Shown piece by piece: positions 55,901 to 62,524 of a stretch of DNA of 64,000 nt; position 1 is the stretch's first letter; each line of letters starts with the position of its first letter. The DNA is from Heligmosomoides polygyrus polygyrus (lineage: Eukaryota; Nematoda; Chromadorea; Rhabditida; Heligmosomidae): contig OX377202.1 in assembly GCA_947396885.1 (NCBI GenBank), positions 17,856,001-17,920,000 of the forward strand. The letters run 5' to 3'. The position numbers and the translations under genes are program-made. The notes under the pieces are model-generated. The model worked only from the letters and a program-made list of their open reading frames with translations, made no database searches and was not told the DNA's origin.

Positions 55901-57628
55901 ACACGATGCCGATGTCCATTTCGACGATTATGGCCGATTTCCCTCTTAATCCTTAATCGGTAGTCGTGTCAAGACCACCGACTTTCCCCAAACTCTGTAT
56001 AGGAGTTATATGAGAAGATGGAAATAAACCTCCGCTGTTTAGAAATGCGTTCAATTTCACTTTCGTAATAATCTCCTATCATTACTTTTCTACTTAGCAG
56101 CCTCATTCCTTTCCTTTTTCTCCTTTGAATTCTTCTTACTTTCTCTGCTTTGATGATATAGCTGAAAGGTGATTGATTTAGTTTGAATGGAATTTTCTGG
56201 AATCGCTGTCGAAAATTATTGCAACATCATGAGCGTTCTAAATACCGATGTCGAGGAGCTTAACGAAAGCTTCGGGATTTACTGCTTGACAGCGACGTTG
56301 AAGCTGGCGATGGCGTGGATAACGACGATATGGCTCCTGGCACTGATGAGCCCGATTCCGATATCTCAGATGACCGCAACGAAAATGCAGAGAACACTTG
56401 GAAAGGCCATGCTCGAGAATACAGACAGGTGGACATTGAACGCGAAACGCCAGTCCCCTACTTCTGGAGCAGCTCCGAGAAGCTCCGACGGGGGGGGGGG
56501 GGAGAGGTAACCGGCCGTAATTGTTGAGAAGAACATTAGCATCAGGTTTGGCATCCCAATTTATACTTAGACGAAGTTTGGGTGACGGTGTGTCGCGTCA
56601 TATTTGAGCGGCGTCCTTCGTCCCACGGGCCAGACACACGAAAATCGCTCTCGTCGTCAAAGTGTTCAGAGTTTGTGAATAAAGCACTAACCAGCTAGAA
56701 TACAGATCTGCCACGCGACCTCCACCTTGCCGATTGCCGGGTCATCCCAGCCAGTGTGAATAATCACCAAAATACAGATATAAACTGAAACGTGATGCTA
56801 TTAGTTCACAATAGTGGTGTATGTGAACGAGTCAAATCTGTCAATATTCTTGGACCAACTGAATCGAAGGTTAGAGTTTTAACTTGCCAGGGAAGGTTTG
56901 GTCTCATCAGGGAACTCAAATCAGCTTGCCTGCTTTATGTGCTCTGCTGCTATCTGTTGTATCTCTACAGTATATCGGTTTCTTCTCTCATCCAAGCACT
57001 CCTCTTTACAACTTATTGGTTCTACTAGCAAGTTGTAGAGGTTGTAGAGGTGTAATTACCGATCGGTCAGCAGGAAGTGCGGCTTCGATTCCGGGCTAGC
57101 GTTAGAGTTCTGATCGCGACAAAACATCGTTATAGTAGCTTACAACCTCGATACCAGCCACTTAAGACTTAAAGAAAGTGAAAATTATTGTCTCTACCGT
57201 TTTAGCAGAAATATTGCCCTAGCGGAAGTGATAACCCTGATTCGTGGGAGAAAAGAAGGAGGGCTCGATATCTGCCCAATGCTACAATTTTGCTTGTGCC
57301 TGCCATCATTGTAAAGTAATCAAACGGAGCATTACGTTGTTGAAATAGAAAATAAAAGCGCTACTAAAAAGCTATGTAATTTATTGAATAAATTTAAAAA
57401 CGTACACTTAGTAGAGGTAGTCAAGCAAAGTGCCAACGTCAAACTGCCAAGTATCCACAGCAGATTGATATGAAGCACAGACGATTTGCACATGACATAA
57501 ACAAACATTGAGGCGATGCATAGACCGACGATGTGAAAGATCATCTCAACACTGTTCGTGATAATGTAGAACAGATCCTCAGCACTGCTTGAGATGTTGA
57601 ACGGCGCTGACTCTCCTACAGTCTCCAT
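40880..57628 (-). CDS. Sre-like nematode chemoreceptor (7TM), multi-exon, two exons not located
   Basis: Exons read on the minus strand: 57628-57406 (start, TM1-TM2), 55597-55485 (TM3), 53530-53485 (TM4), 49537-49482 (TM5), 49281-49201 (loop 3), 42529-42334 (TM6-TM7), 41964-41891 and 40936-40880 (tail, stop). All adjacent phases fit except across two expected but unfound exons: the first extracellular loop (between 57406 and 55597) and the second (between 53485 and 49537). Together they give 282 codons against roughly 330-350 for the family. The basis for Sre (serpentine receptor class epsilon) is my recollection of family features: an LHIN motif opening TM2, ERLTATVRSTTYEK after TM3, SESYQVRENIKTSR before TM6 and a C-terminal TYFKQLESAWN. 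Sra/Srab families are alternatives. The expected role is chemosensation in ciliated neurons (inference). Introns carry an RTE, SINEs, two mariners, a MITE and TIR elements. Confidence 0.72.
40979..41860. mobile_element. TACCAT-family TIR element, complete
   Basis: Left end ATACCATTTTCACATCGATG; right end the complement of ATACCATTTTCACGTCGAAT; about 882 bp. Subterminal TTGGAC/GTCCAA motifs repeat. No coding capacity. It fills the last intron of the Sre-like receptor, leaving about 72 bp of intron. Confidence 0.75.
41891..41964 (-). CDS. Sre-like receptor tail exon
   Basis: The acceptor is TTATTTTCAG and the donor GTGAGA. It encodes SNNKILAMTPIIFRDVEGK and then TVHVE. Enters in phase 1, leaves in phase 0. 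A TIR transposon starts about 30 bp downstream of its donor. Confidence 0.75.
42334..42529 (-). CDS. Sre-like receptor exon with TM6 and TM7
   Basis: The acceptor is CTTTTTTCAG and the donor GTGACG. It encodes VRENIKTSRFINRVFVTFG, TM6 (ILFLICLACYIGF) and TM7 (FDIASALPTFIIPLIVIR). Phase 0 in and phase 1 out. The intron upstream is 6.7 kb and full of transposons. Confidence 0.8.
42530..43495. other. Intron of the Sre-like gene, nothing recognised
   Basis: No exon or repeat partner seen between the TM6-TM7 exon and the foldback MITE. Confidence 0.45.
43496..43642. mobile_element. Foldback MITE, about 147 bp
   Basis: Arms of about 58 bp, AGGCCTATATTATACCATCA...GATAAGCTGCCATAT and its near complement, surround a short loop (CGATCGCGCGAAGCGATG). 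Confidence 0.8.
43645..43762 (-). mobile_element. SINE-1 fragment
   Basis: ACTGCGGTGTTCAGCCAAGG, CAAATTCACCGACCCCGTAC and GGCTTGGATGGCCGGGAAAC match the middle of SINE-1. It is squeezed between the MITE and the TIR element. Confidence 0.6.
43771..45197. mobile_element. Long-TIR non-autonomous DNA element, about 1.4 kb
   Basis: The outer ends share AGGCC..G.GCATACTTCC and the hairpin GCCGCGATGGAATCGCGGC (43796 and 45153). An inner block at 43978-44064 (CGTATTTAAAGATACAAAAC, GGGAGCGACAGCGGTCGCGC, CTGGCGCGTTGCCAGCTCTG) is repeated inverted at 44993-45080. The arms are GC-rich compared with the flanks. No transposase is seen; the arginine-rich frames in the arms mirror each other. Confidence 0.65.
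45562..45860 (+). mobile_element. SINE-1 copy, full length with 14-bp target duplication
   Basis: It is bounded by TATCTATTTTACAG at 45548-45561 and 45856-45869. The A box AGCGCAGTCGGAGG, the B box GGTTCGGATTTCC and the (CCTTTAT)n tail are intact. The best reference copy. Confidence 0.92.
46025..46720 (+). mobile_element. Mariner family D, internally deleted
   Basis: Ends TTAGGTTGTCGGATTATAAA and the complement of ATAGGTTGTCGGATATAAAT; 696 bp. A short N-terminal part is joined to the C-terminal half in shifting frames: RFHDNTRRKYHDKKIEELGC, ELLPHLIAQTLRHQTSV and, in other frames, the terminal region. The middle is missing. Confidence 0.8.
47418..48317 (-). mobile_element. Mariner family C, internally deleted copy 2
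   Basis: TTAGGATGTCTCACATGGAA at the left and the complement of ATAGGTTGCCCACAAGGAAA at the right. The minus strand has RWFQRFAAGNESLEDEEHER, QAPILDNDLSRTAVEADPTR and MPHPPYCPDIAPSNCHIFRS, with the centre deleted as in the copy at 24.1 kb. Confidence 0.78.
48344..48839 (+). CDS. Unrecognised open frame with four 14-residue repeats
   Basis: An open frame runs from the edge of a mariner relic to TAA at 48837. It contains a proline/leucine segment (LIPSSPPPPRYYLPLFETRD) and four in-register repeats of exactly 42 bp (TTCAG at 48623, 48665, 48707, 48749). These translate as 14-residue units beginning with Ser and mostly SED (NSEDVSPIL, DSEDCSLTS, DSGGVTSTP, GSEDVLRTS). A possible splice acceptor, CACATTCTAG, lies just before 48344; the first internal Met is at 48569. 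It sits inside a large intron of the minus-strand chemoreceptor. I do not recognise the family. It may be an exon, an ORF carried by a transposon, or a chance frame across a minisatellite. Confidence 0.3.
48623..48790 (+). repeat. 42-bp minisatellite, four units
   Basis: TTCAGAAGA or TTCAGGAGG occurs at 48623, 48665, 48707 and 48749, exactly 42 bp apart. The units are diverged yet keep length and frame (14 codons). Confidence 0.8.
49201..49281 (-). CDS. Sre-like receptor exon, third intracellular loop
   Basis: 27 codons in phase 0, acceptor CGTTTCAG and donor GTACGT. MITLVHRHNFRNWKKRR and LMLFSESYQ form the basic loop after TM5. Joined to the 42529 exon it gives SESYQVRENIKTSR, the most family-specific stretch of the gene. 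Confidence 0.75.
49482..49537 (-). CDS. Sre-like receptor exon with TM5
   Basis: The acceptor is CTGCTTTTCAG and the donor GTAACT. It encodes RSAKLCPRVIAIICIICT. Enters in phase 1, leaves in phase 0. It continues into the next exon only 200 nt away. Confidence 0.68.
49765..49960 (+). mobile_element. SINE-1 copy, decayed
   Basis: Recognised by CTCAGATTCCGCTCAGGCCA (B box region), ATCAAGTCTTCCATCTCTTT and GAATATCTTGTAAAAGTAAC. The head and tail are poor. Confidence 0.5.
50035..52293 (+). mobile_element. RTE retrotransposon, 5'-truncated, with 20-bp target duplication
   Basis: ATTATTTATCATTTAAGTTG occurs at 50035-50054 and 52274-52293 around the element (50055-52273), whose 3' end is the short repeat AATGATGATG. 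It starts within the endonuclease C-terminus (SGNAKTQIDYVLVRRRDQGL). The structure (5' truncation, trinucleotide-like tail, long target duplication) is that of RTE insertions. At least two frame changes, near 50510 and 50690, separate the linker from the RT. Confidence 0.9.
50688..52259 (+). CDS. RTE reverse transcriptase domain, 523 codons open
   Basis: Reverse transcriptase that would prime at a nicked target. In order: SGKATGPDDLPADLWK (about residue 48), RPIRLLSHTMKIFERI, FAFLDLEKAFDRVPRD (first catalytic Asp block, about 175), GVHQGSALSPLLFVVVMDA, the active site LYADDVML (about 266-272), KTxY-like KKMEYLTTD, FKYLGSTV, then the RTE C-terminal region RWYGHVLRA...RPRERPKQRWLD and stop at 52257. 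The catalytic residues look intact and the frame is open to its normal end. The upstream linker and the endonuclease remnant (50055-50690) are in other frames and the endonuclease is mostly missing, so this copy cannot act alone. It lies antisense in the second-extracellular-loop intron of the Sre-like gene. Confidence 0.92.
   Translation: MKRWHDYFEEISNVEFEHPAVPFASPVYGPVQKITVSETEAALRKMKSGKATGPDDLPADLWKSKGWCPADWLTAFFNQVVAEKKVPEGWQQSTTIPIWKKKGSPADCARYRPIRLLSHTMKIFERIVDGRIRDVVQLSTNQCGFVSGCGTVDAIHAVRLLLEKHREKQKPVHFAFLDLEKAFDRVPRDVIWYALRQHGIPEELIEWVRILYSCPRSRVRAPAGTSMEFPISVGVHQGSALSPLLFVVVMDAISRDLQMAAPWTLLYADDVMLACEDKTELERQAQAWCDRLALFGLKLNVKKMEYLTTDVNEHGSIKIDGTELSRVTSFKYLGSTVTSDSSLKMEVNARVSAAWSKSRSLTGVLCDRTIPEHLKSKVYRTVVRPVATYGAERWPVTKEVESRLSVIETKMLRWTAGVTRLDRVRNDTIRQRFGVTPISEKLREARLRWYGHVLRANDDTVCKIGLNLVVPGKRPRERPKQRWLDTLRLDLEMAGVHPDQAFDRENWRHHTRRADPATKRDRC
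52293..52580 (+). mobile_element. SINE-1 copy abutting the RTE
   Basis: It starts GGCGCGTGTAACGCAGTCGG at the end of the RTE target duplication and ends in CTTTCTTTATCC. The B box is changed to GGTTCGGGTTTTTCC. The RTE therefore inserted in the immediate 5' flank of this SINE. Confidence 0.85.
52920..53105 (+). repeat. Dispersed repeat, copy 2
   Basis: Partner of 28137-28350: TTATCCTAGTCGGGAAAGGG, CACGTCACCTGAATTTGAAT, CATGCCCCGTCCGATTAGGA in the same order. Family unknown. Confidence 0.5.
53485..53530 (-). CDS. Sre-like receptor exon with TM4
   Basis: A 46-nt exon with acceptor AGTTTTTCAG and donor GTAAGT encodes WMFAYILLVFLVEAR. It is entered in phase 0, matching the TM3 exon, and leaves in phase 1. 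It is separated from TM3 by a 1.76-kb TIR element (53637-55394). Confidence 0.62.
53637..55394. mobile_element. hAT-like TIR element, non-autonomous, 1.76 kb
   Basis: Ends CAGGGATGAGCGGAT and ATCCGCTCATCCCTG. Both subterminal regions are packed with CGTTATCCG units (53656-53755, 55263-55370), and the interior with ATCGAT/TCGACC motifs. Such subterminal repeats and a CAGGG end are typical of hAT elements; the superfamily is inferred. The 8-bp flanks (GCAGTTAC, GCACAAAC) match only partly. A SINE-1 fragment (54985-55135) is inside. No transposase seen. Confidence 0.65.
54985..55135 (-). mobile_element. SINE-1 fragment inside the hAT-like element
   Basis: AGTGACTTGCGGTGACCAGC, CTGGTAATCCGAACCAAGAA and GGCGCCTTCTCAGAGTGCGC match the reverse complement of SINE-1; the 3' part is missing. 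Confidence 0.65.
55485..55597 (-). CDS. Sre-like receptor exon with TM3
   Basis: The acceptor is TTTCTTTCAG and the donor GTATGC. It encodes CFHMVLLALERLTATV, then STTYEKESHLIGICGAITVM. The ERxxAT...YE arrangement is typical of nematode chemoreceptors of the Sra/Sre superfamily. Enters in phase 1, leaves in phase 0. Confidence 0.75.
55598..56261. other. Intron expected to contain a missing receptor exon
   Basis: The first extracellular loop of the Sre-like receptor should be encoded between 55598 and 57405 by a phase-1 to phase-1 exon. I saw no convincing acceptor and frame here. Confidence 0.4.
56262..56525 (+). other. Acidic open segment, unassigned
   Basis: One frame reads RKLRDLLLDSDVEAGDGVDN, then APGTDEPDSDISDDRNENAE and RQVDIERETPVPYFWSSSEK, ending in a G-tract (about 56491-56500). 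Acidic N-terminal regions of this sort occur in some piggyBac-type transposases, but nothing diagnostic follows. It lies in the first intron of the Sre-like gene. Confidence 0.2.
57036..57190 (+). mobile_element. SINE-2 copy
   Basis: GTGCGGCTTCGATTCCGGGC (B box region) and GCGTTAGAGTTCTGATCGCG...ACAACCTCGATACCAGCCAC match the copy at 29440-29620 in the same order. Confidence 0.6.
57406..57628 (-). CDS. Sre-like receptor first exon (start, TM1, start of TM2)
   Basis: ATG at 57628 is preceded one base away by TGTTTTAG, the usual layout of a nematode trans-splice acceptor. The exon encodes METVGESAPFNISSS (potential N-glycosylation at NIS), TM1 (MIFHIVGLCIASMFVYVM) and VLHINLLWILG at the start of TM2. 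The donor is GTACGT, phase 1, giving exactly 74 codons plus one base. An upstream in-frame ATG at 57772 gives a phenylalanine-rich extension in pyrimidine-rich sequence and is not favoured. Confidence 0.7.
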
Positions 57629-57993
57629 TCTAAAACAGCTCCTTACGGCTCTCGGACTATTCTTCCATCGAGAAATGCTCGATCTCAAGTAAACAACCAA
57701 AGAAATAGCAAGAGACAAAAAGAATGAGGAAAAAGGAGGAAAAGGAAAAAAGAAGGATGTCAAGTGAAGCAAAAAATAAAAAGATGAGGAAGAATAGTAA
57801 AAGGAAAAGGAGGCAAAAGAGTCTTTCTGCTTCTTAAGGCAGGCTTTGAACTCTTACTTCTTCTTAAGTATGAGATTTTTATAAATATCCAAACTATGTG
57901 TACACCTAGTGAGTATATGAATTAAGACTTCAAATAGGCTTATGCTAAATATTCCATGATCGACTGTCGTTGAATCTTGGCATGACGTTGATA

Positions 57994-58803
57994 CCAATAG
58001 GACTGTTCGAGCTGTGGAGCCAAAATTGTTAACCACACTTTATTCGGCTGACGTTTTGGCGTCACCGCCTTCTTCAGAGCCTGGAAAAGTCAAGCGATGT
58101 TTGAAAGGTTACTCGTCCAAGAACTATTTCAAGTCACAGGAGTTTCCGGAATTAATAGGAAAAGGAGACGAAATGTGAGTGAGACAGCCCAACTAACCTT
58201 ATGGAAGCAGCCAAGAGGCTGGTGCGTCACCCTCGGATGGAGGCAGTTTGGGTGAATGAGACTACCACCTAAGGTCAACCCCTCAGCGACCCTCCGGCTG
58301 TCGCCCTCCGGGGTCGAGCCCACAGAGGTCAGCAAATGGGGCCAGCTCCTGGGTTAGCGCTACGCGCTCTTCCCTCCTATTGATCGCGGGATTCTTGAAG
58401 ACAATCCACAGCGCTTCGAGAGTCTTGCGTGCTGCGATATCGACCTCTCGAGCAAGGATTGTAATCGCGACATCAACCATTGCGCCACCATGGCTACGCT
58501 GCCTTGCTCGCCCAGCGGCGTGGAAATCTGGCATCTCCGAAGCCCGTCCATGTGTTCCTTGACCCTAACCCAAAGCCGCCTGCCCGTCTCACCGATGTAT
58601 TCCTCATTGCACTCCGTGCAAGTGACGAGGTATACCACACCTGAGGCCGTACAATCCCCTTCTTTTCCAAACGGGCAGATCATGCAGGACGGGATATCAC
58701 AAGCGCGGTCATACAGCCGGTTCCTAACAAGTTGGGTCCTGAGGTTAGCGGGCGGTATGTTAACTAGCCTGACCAGGCCTTCCCTGTCCTGTCTGTAGTA
58801 CTC
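57994..58803 (-). mobile_element. Penelope-like element copy with internal deletion (minus arm of palindrome)
   Basis: Minus-strand reading: NEYYRQD (an RT piece) jumps straight to EGLVRLVNIPPANLRTQLVR, then the zinc-finger-like CMICPFGKEGDCTASG, the GIY-YIG nuclease (GVVYLVTCTECNEEYIGETG, RRLWVRVKEHMDG) and, after a frame change near 58515, AREVDIAARKTLEALWIVF. The 3' end carries the hammerhead-like block (58050-58080) and finishes CAGTCCTATTGG. GIY-YIG plus Penelope RT is the canonical domain order. Most of the RT is deleted. Confidence 0.82.
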
Positions 58804-58830
58804 GTTATCATCTTTATCATCTTTAGATGG

Positions 58831-59976
58831 TTCAACGAGTACTACAGACAGGACAGAGGGCTTGCCATGGGACTACGTCTGGCTCCGGTGCTGGCCATAG
58901 CGTATATGTCAAAAATAGAGAGACCCATACTGGAACGAAGACCGTTGCTTTACTGTCGGTACATAGATGATTGTTTCATTGTTTGTGCAACGCAAAACAA
59001 AATGGATTCCTGTTTCGATTTGCTCAATCATCAGGCTGAGCATATTAAGCTCACAAGGGAGAACCCAACGAACAACTGGTTGCCGTTCCTTAATGCGCAA
59101 GTTCATGTCTCTCACAACGCTTTCCAGACTAGGTGGTACCGGAAGCCGAGCAACAAGAACATCATTGTTCATTGCAGGTCTGCACACCCTAGCAGTGCCA
59201 AGAGGGCCATTGTAAATAACATGTTTCGCACAGCGGCGTTGGTATCCTCCAACGACGAATTCGAGTCCGCTTCTAGGGAGATGGCATCTCGTATAGCGTT
59301 GTCCAATGGGTACACTTCCGACAGCCTTCCTAAGCAACGTCGTTCGCCTGCAGGAGCACAAAGACGCACAGAACAAGAGCGCACCAAAATTCCTTTCTCA
59401 GTGCCCTTCATCACGGATGCTCTTAGTGCTCAAGTACGGGAATGTATACGCAAGGCTGACTTAGAAGGTCTGGTCAGGCTAGNNNNNNNNNNNNNNNNNN
59501 NNNNNNNNNNNNNNNNNNNNNNNNNNNNNNNNNNNNNNNNNNNNNNNNNNNNNNNNNNNNNNNNNNNNNNNNNNNNNNNNNNNNNNNNNNNNNNNNNNNN
59601 NNNNNNNNNNNNNNNNNNNNNNNNNNNNNNNNNNNNNNNNNNNNNNNNNNNNNNNNNNNNNNNNNNNNNNNNNNNNNNNNNNGCTGAGGGGTTGACCTTA
59701 GGTGGTAGTCTCATTCACCCAAACTGCCTCCATCCGAGGGTGACGCACCAGCCTCTTGGCTGCTTCCATAAGGTTAGCTGGGCTGTCTCACTCCCATTTC
59801 GTCTCCTTTTCCTATTAATTCCGGAAACTCCTGTGACTTAAAATAGTTTTTGGACGAGTAACCTTTCAAACCTCGCTTGACTTTTCCAGGCTCTGAAAAA
59901 GGCGGTTACGCCGAAACGTCAGCCGAATAAAGTGTGGTTAACAATCTTGGCTCCACAGCTCGAACAGTCCTATTGG
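58831..59976 (+). mobile_element. Penelope-like element copy with RT (plus arm of palindrome)
   Basis: The plus strand begins at the same point as the minus arm (AACGAGTACTACAGACAGGA). RT: GLAMGLRLAPVLAIAYMSKI, active site CRYIDDCFIV (58954-58983), NNWLPFLNAQVHV, TRWYRKPSNKNIIVH, all typical of Penelope RT. The frame is open to the gap at 59483; after it, only the 3' end is seen (59693-59976), with a hammerhead-like block (CTGAAAA at 59893, GAAAC at 59913). The nuclease would lie in the gap only if deleted or shortened, since 200 N is too small as drawn. The RT N-terminus is missing. Confidence 0.85.
59483..59692. other. Assembly gap of 210 N inside the Penelope palindrome
   Basis: A run of N between the RT and the 3' end. 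The single frame spanning it is not trustworthy. Confidence 0.99.
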
Positions 59977-60180
59977 CTTATGCTAAAATTTTCCTTGAAC
60001 AAACAATTATTCTAACCTTTTGGATAGGCTCTAGTTTACTGTGGAAAGATCTCGTTCTGATTTGGGAAACGTTCAGTTTGAATTCAAAGCGTTATACTTG
60101 TTTAGAAGAGTATCCAATTTGGGTTTTTTTCAGTTTGTCCAGTTTAACGCGGAATATGTTCAAATAAGTGTATCCACAAG
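59977..60180. mobile_element. TACCAT-family TIR element, right end
   Basis: GCTAAAATTTTCCTTGAACA, TTATTCTAACCTTTTGGATA and AAGAGTATCCAATTTGG parallel 18950-19140 and 41650-41830. It begins where the Penelope copy ends, so the latter may have inserted here. Confidence 0.55.
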
Positions 60181-60400
60181 GCAGGAAAAGCTGGAGATTG
60201 CTTGAAGATGTGCCTCAATTCCTATTTACATAATTCCTCTAGTTAGAAGAAGCAGCAGCTATAAGGAGCACATGCTTGATATCTCATGACGGGAAAAGGC
60301 GTCTCCAGTGTGCAAGAAAAGTGCGTGCAAAGTCGGTCAGACAATACTGGTGAAAGACCATGAGAACTCCTTCAGTTGGAGCATTCGAATTTCTCCAGAG

Positions 60401-60670
60401 TAAAACATGTGTGACGAACCAGATATTAACGTGAAAAATTACACGACAGTATACAAGTTCTAAAATCTCCCGCCGATGTTCAAGTGTGCATACCGTGTGC
60501 AATATGGCACAAAACATTGAAATTGAGCTCAACTGCAGAAAAATCGTTATTTCTTCAAGCAAAACAATGAACACAGCAGATGTCTCGTTTGACACCCTTC
60601 GAATGAAGTAACGGAAAGCATTGCTTAGAATAGACGATCGTCCAGAAAAGTGGGTAAAAGTAAAAACCAA
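60401..60670 (-). pseudogene. Orphan first-exon-like fragment of an Sre-like chemoreceptor
   Basis: An open minus-strand frame contains SNETSAVFIVLLEEITIFLQ, a hydrophobic helix (LSSISMFCAILHTV), then LEHRREILELVYC and RVIFHVNIWFVTHVLLW. Layout matches exon 1 of the neighbouring receptor: an N-glycosylation motif, TM1, then an FHxN motif opening TM2. It lies about 2.8 kb upstream of that gene on the same strand, so a tandem paralogue is likely. No further exon of it was found in 57.6-60.4 kb, which is mostly a pair of Penelope-like elements. A clear start and donor are lacking, hence pseudogene rather than CDS. Confidence 0.45.
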
Positions 60671-60899
60671 GTCATTCTTCCATTATTTAGGCCAGGGTTA
60701 GCAGCATCACAGATTCTCCTCCTGAGGCGCTCCCTTGTATGGCAGAAAGGTAGAAATTGGCCTCGTCTTTGTACGATACGGCGCTTCAAGGAACTGATTG
60801 CCAAGGACAGCCAATTTTTCACTTGTTTAGGGGAAAATGGTCAAAACGTTTGTTATAAGAGTAATTATATTCTTCAAAAAGCAGTACATAGCCAATAAG

Positions 60900-61045
60900 G
60901 ACAAGGATAAAGGGCGGCGTTACTCAATCCTTTTAAGAGTGCGCCACGCATTCTACTTCTAGGGAATGTTGTGGAGGCGGTTTGAATATGTGTTTGGCCA
61001 TAGAATGACTAGAATGACTTACGGTGGCTAAGTATTCCCTTTTGA
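60900..61045 (-). mobile_element. SINE-1 copy, 5'-truncated
   Basis: AGGATAAAGGGCGGCGTTAC, CACGCATTCTACTTCTAGGG and GTGTTTGGCCATAG match the 3' half in reverse. Confidence 0.7.
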
Positions 61046-61189
61046 CAGAAAGGCTTTTCGGAAAGTGACCAGAATGCATGCTCAGTATCCTAACACCGAG
61101 CCACTATCGCACCAGAGCTTTGATTCAAAAAAAGAACCGTGTTGGAGATCCTAATTACCCGAAAAATCTAACAAGCCTCTTCAATACAC

Positions 61190-61410
61190 GCCTTTTTCTC
61201 GTTGGGCATTCGAATGACACTTTTCGAATACTCGAATAGTTTTGAATATTCAAACGGTTTCGAATATCGAAAATTTTCGAGCAATCGAAAATGAATACAT
61301 TCGAAAAACGCGATTTTTGAACATTCGAAAATTTTTTCGAATACTTGAATTGGAATATTCAAATTCGAATAAAAATCATCCGAATCCTATTCGAATGGGT
61401 CATTCGAGCA
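61190..61410. repeat. TTCGAA/GAATATTC-rich palindromic tract
   Basis: Dense repeats of TTCGAATA, GAATATTC and CGAAAATTTTCG on both strands over 220 bp. Similar words occur more thinly at 17000-17290. It may be a subterminal region of a decayed hAT-like element. Confidence 0.5.
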
Positions 61411-61464
61411 TAAGTACACGCGACAGTCGACACTTCCTCCGTCTCCCCACATAGCCAACATTAT

Positions 61465-61680
61465 TCATTTACTTATTTATTTATTTGTACGTCAAATAGA
61501 TGCGTACAATACGCTAGAATAAAAATCGAACAAATCATGCAATAAAAGAGATTAACGTCAGAACGCAGGAACAAAATCATCCGGCAGTGGCAACACTTCG
61601 GCAGCCAACTTCATGCCGAGGGAACAAGTGGCGCACAACTTCCAACTGAGCCGGGAAAAAAGAGTACATTCTAAACTGAC
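61465..61680 (-). mobile_element. CR1-like LINE 3' end
   Basis: The minus strand reads LAAEVLPLPDDFVPAF before a stop, then a hairpin (ACGCATCTATTTGACGT) and (AATA)n at 61470-61485. It resembles the C-terminal end of CR1 ORF2. Confidence 0.5.
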
Positions 61681-62139
61681 TTTGTAGCTGACTCTTGTTC
61701 AAATTTTCGCCAAAACTACATTTCTACATCAGTCAGCTATGACGCTTTGTAGTAGATACCTGAATTGGACTAATGATATAAAATGATGTGCCACTCTAAA
61801 CACTTGAGGAAGAAGAAGAAGAAGAAGCCTCCTGTAGCCACCGAAAGCTTTCTAGGTGACCCTGAAAGGACAAGTTTTACGTTTCGATTTGATTTATCAT
61901 CTGTGATGTGGAATCAGAAACGACAACAGCACGTTTCAAAAAAGGAAGACATTCAGCGGAAATTCATATAACATAGCCAGGTCACGTCTAAAAGCGTGCT
62001 AATCAACATAGCAATTAAAAGTACCAAAAGAAACGGTTGGTTATGACAAACACAATTTTTCTGAAACACGGATAGAAGTTTCACCGATATGACATCCATT
62101 AGCATCATGTTTGGCGGTACTTTTCACCGTTACCGACCA

Positions 62140-62248
62140 GTAAGTGGTTGATGAATCTGGCTCCTTAATGGCCTGTTGGCGGTAAAACTTAAAGTGGAAT
62201 TCGATAAGGAGGCTAGGAGTTTGAAGCAAAATATGTTGATCAGAATCT
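62140..62248 (-). other. Exon-like minus-strand segment, unassigned
   Basis: A good acceptor (CTTGTTTTCAG) opens a frame beginning SDQHILLQTPSLLIEFHFKF, with a possible donor GTAACG after TTYWS. If unspliced the frame continues to a stop near 62041. No family recognised. It is upstream of the chemoreceptor fragments on the same strand. Confidence 0.25.
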
Positions 62249-62524
62249 GAAAACAAGATGATAAAGTCTGAAAATTCCTGCTGCCCAGGTAAATAAAGAC
62301 CCCCTCACCATCAGAGCGTGGCTTCAAATAGCACATGGTTAAGTAAGTCCGCTAGTACAAAAATTGGAATTAAATTGAAACGGATGAAGAAAATGTATTG
62401 CGAGATTTGGTGAGCTCGAACAATCCAATCGTTCCGAGCTGAAAAGTTCTTACCAATGTGTTTCATTACAAAGGAATGCTCTAAGAGCACATTTTTGCCT
62501 CATTTAAACAGTCAGAAGTCCTAG

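Noticed and set aside
56690..56772. Candidate missing exon of the Sre-like receptor (minus, ICILVIIHTGWDD)
   Set aside because: It has a TTTCAG-type acceptor in the right phase but no donor keeping phase 1, and the peptide does not resemble the expected loop.
57629..57772. Upstream start for the Sre-like receptor
   Set aside because: The extension is a pyrimidine-driven Phe/Leu/Ser run crossing the TTTTAG trans-splice-like site; the ATG at 57628 is better supported.
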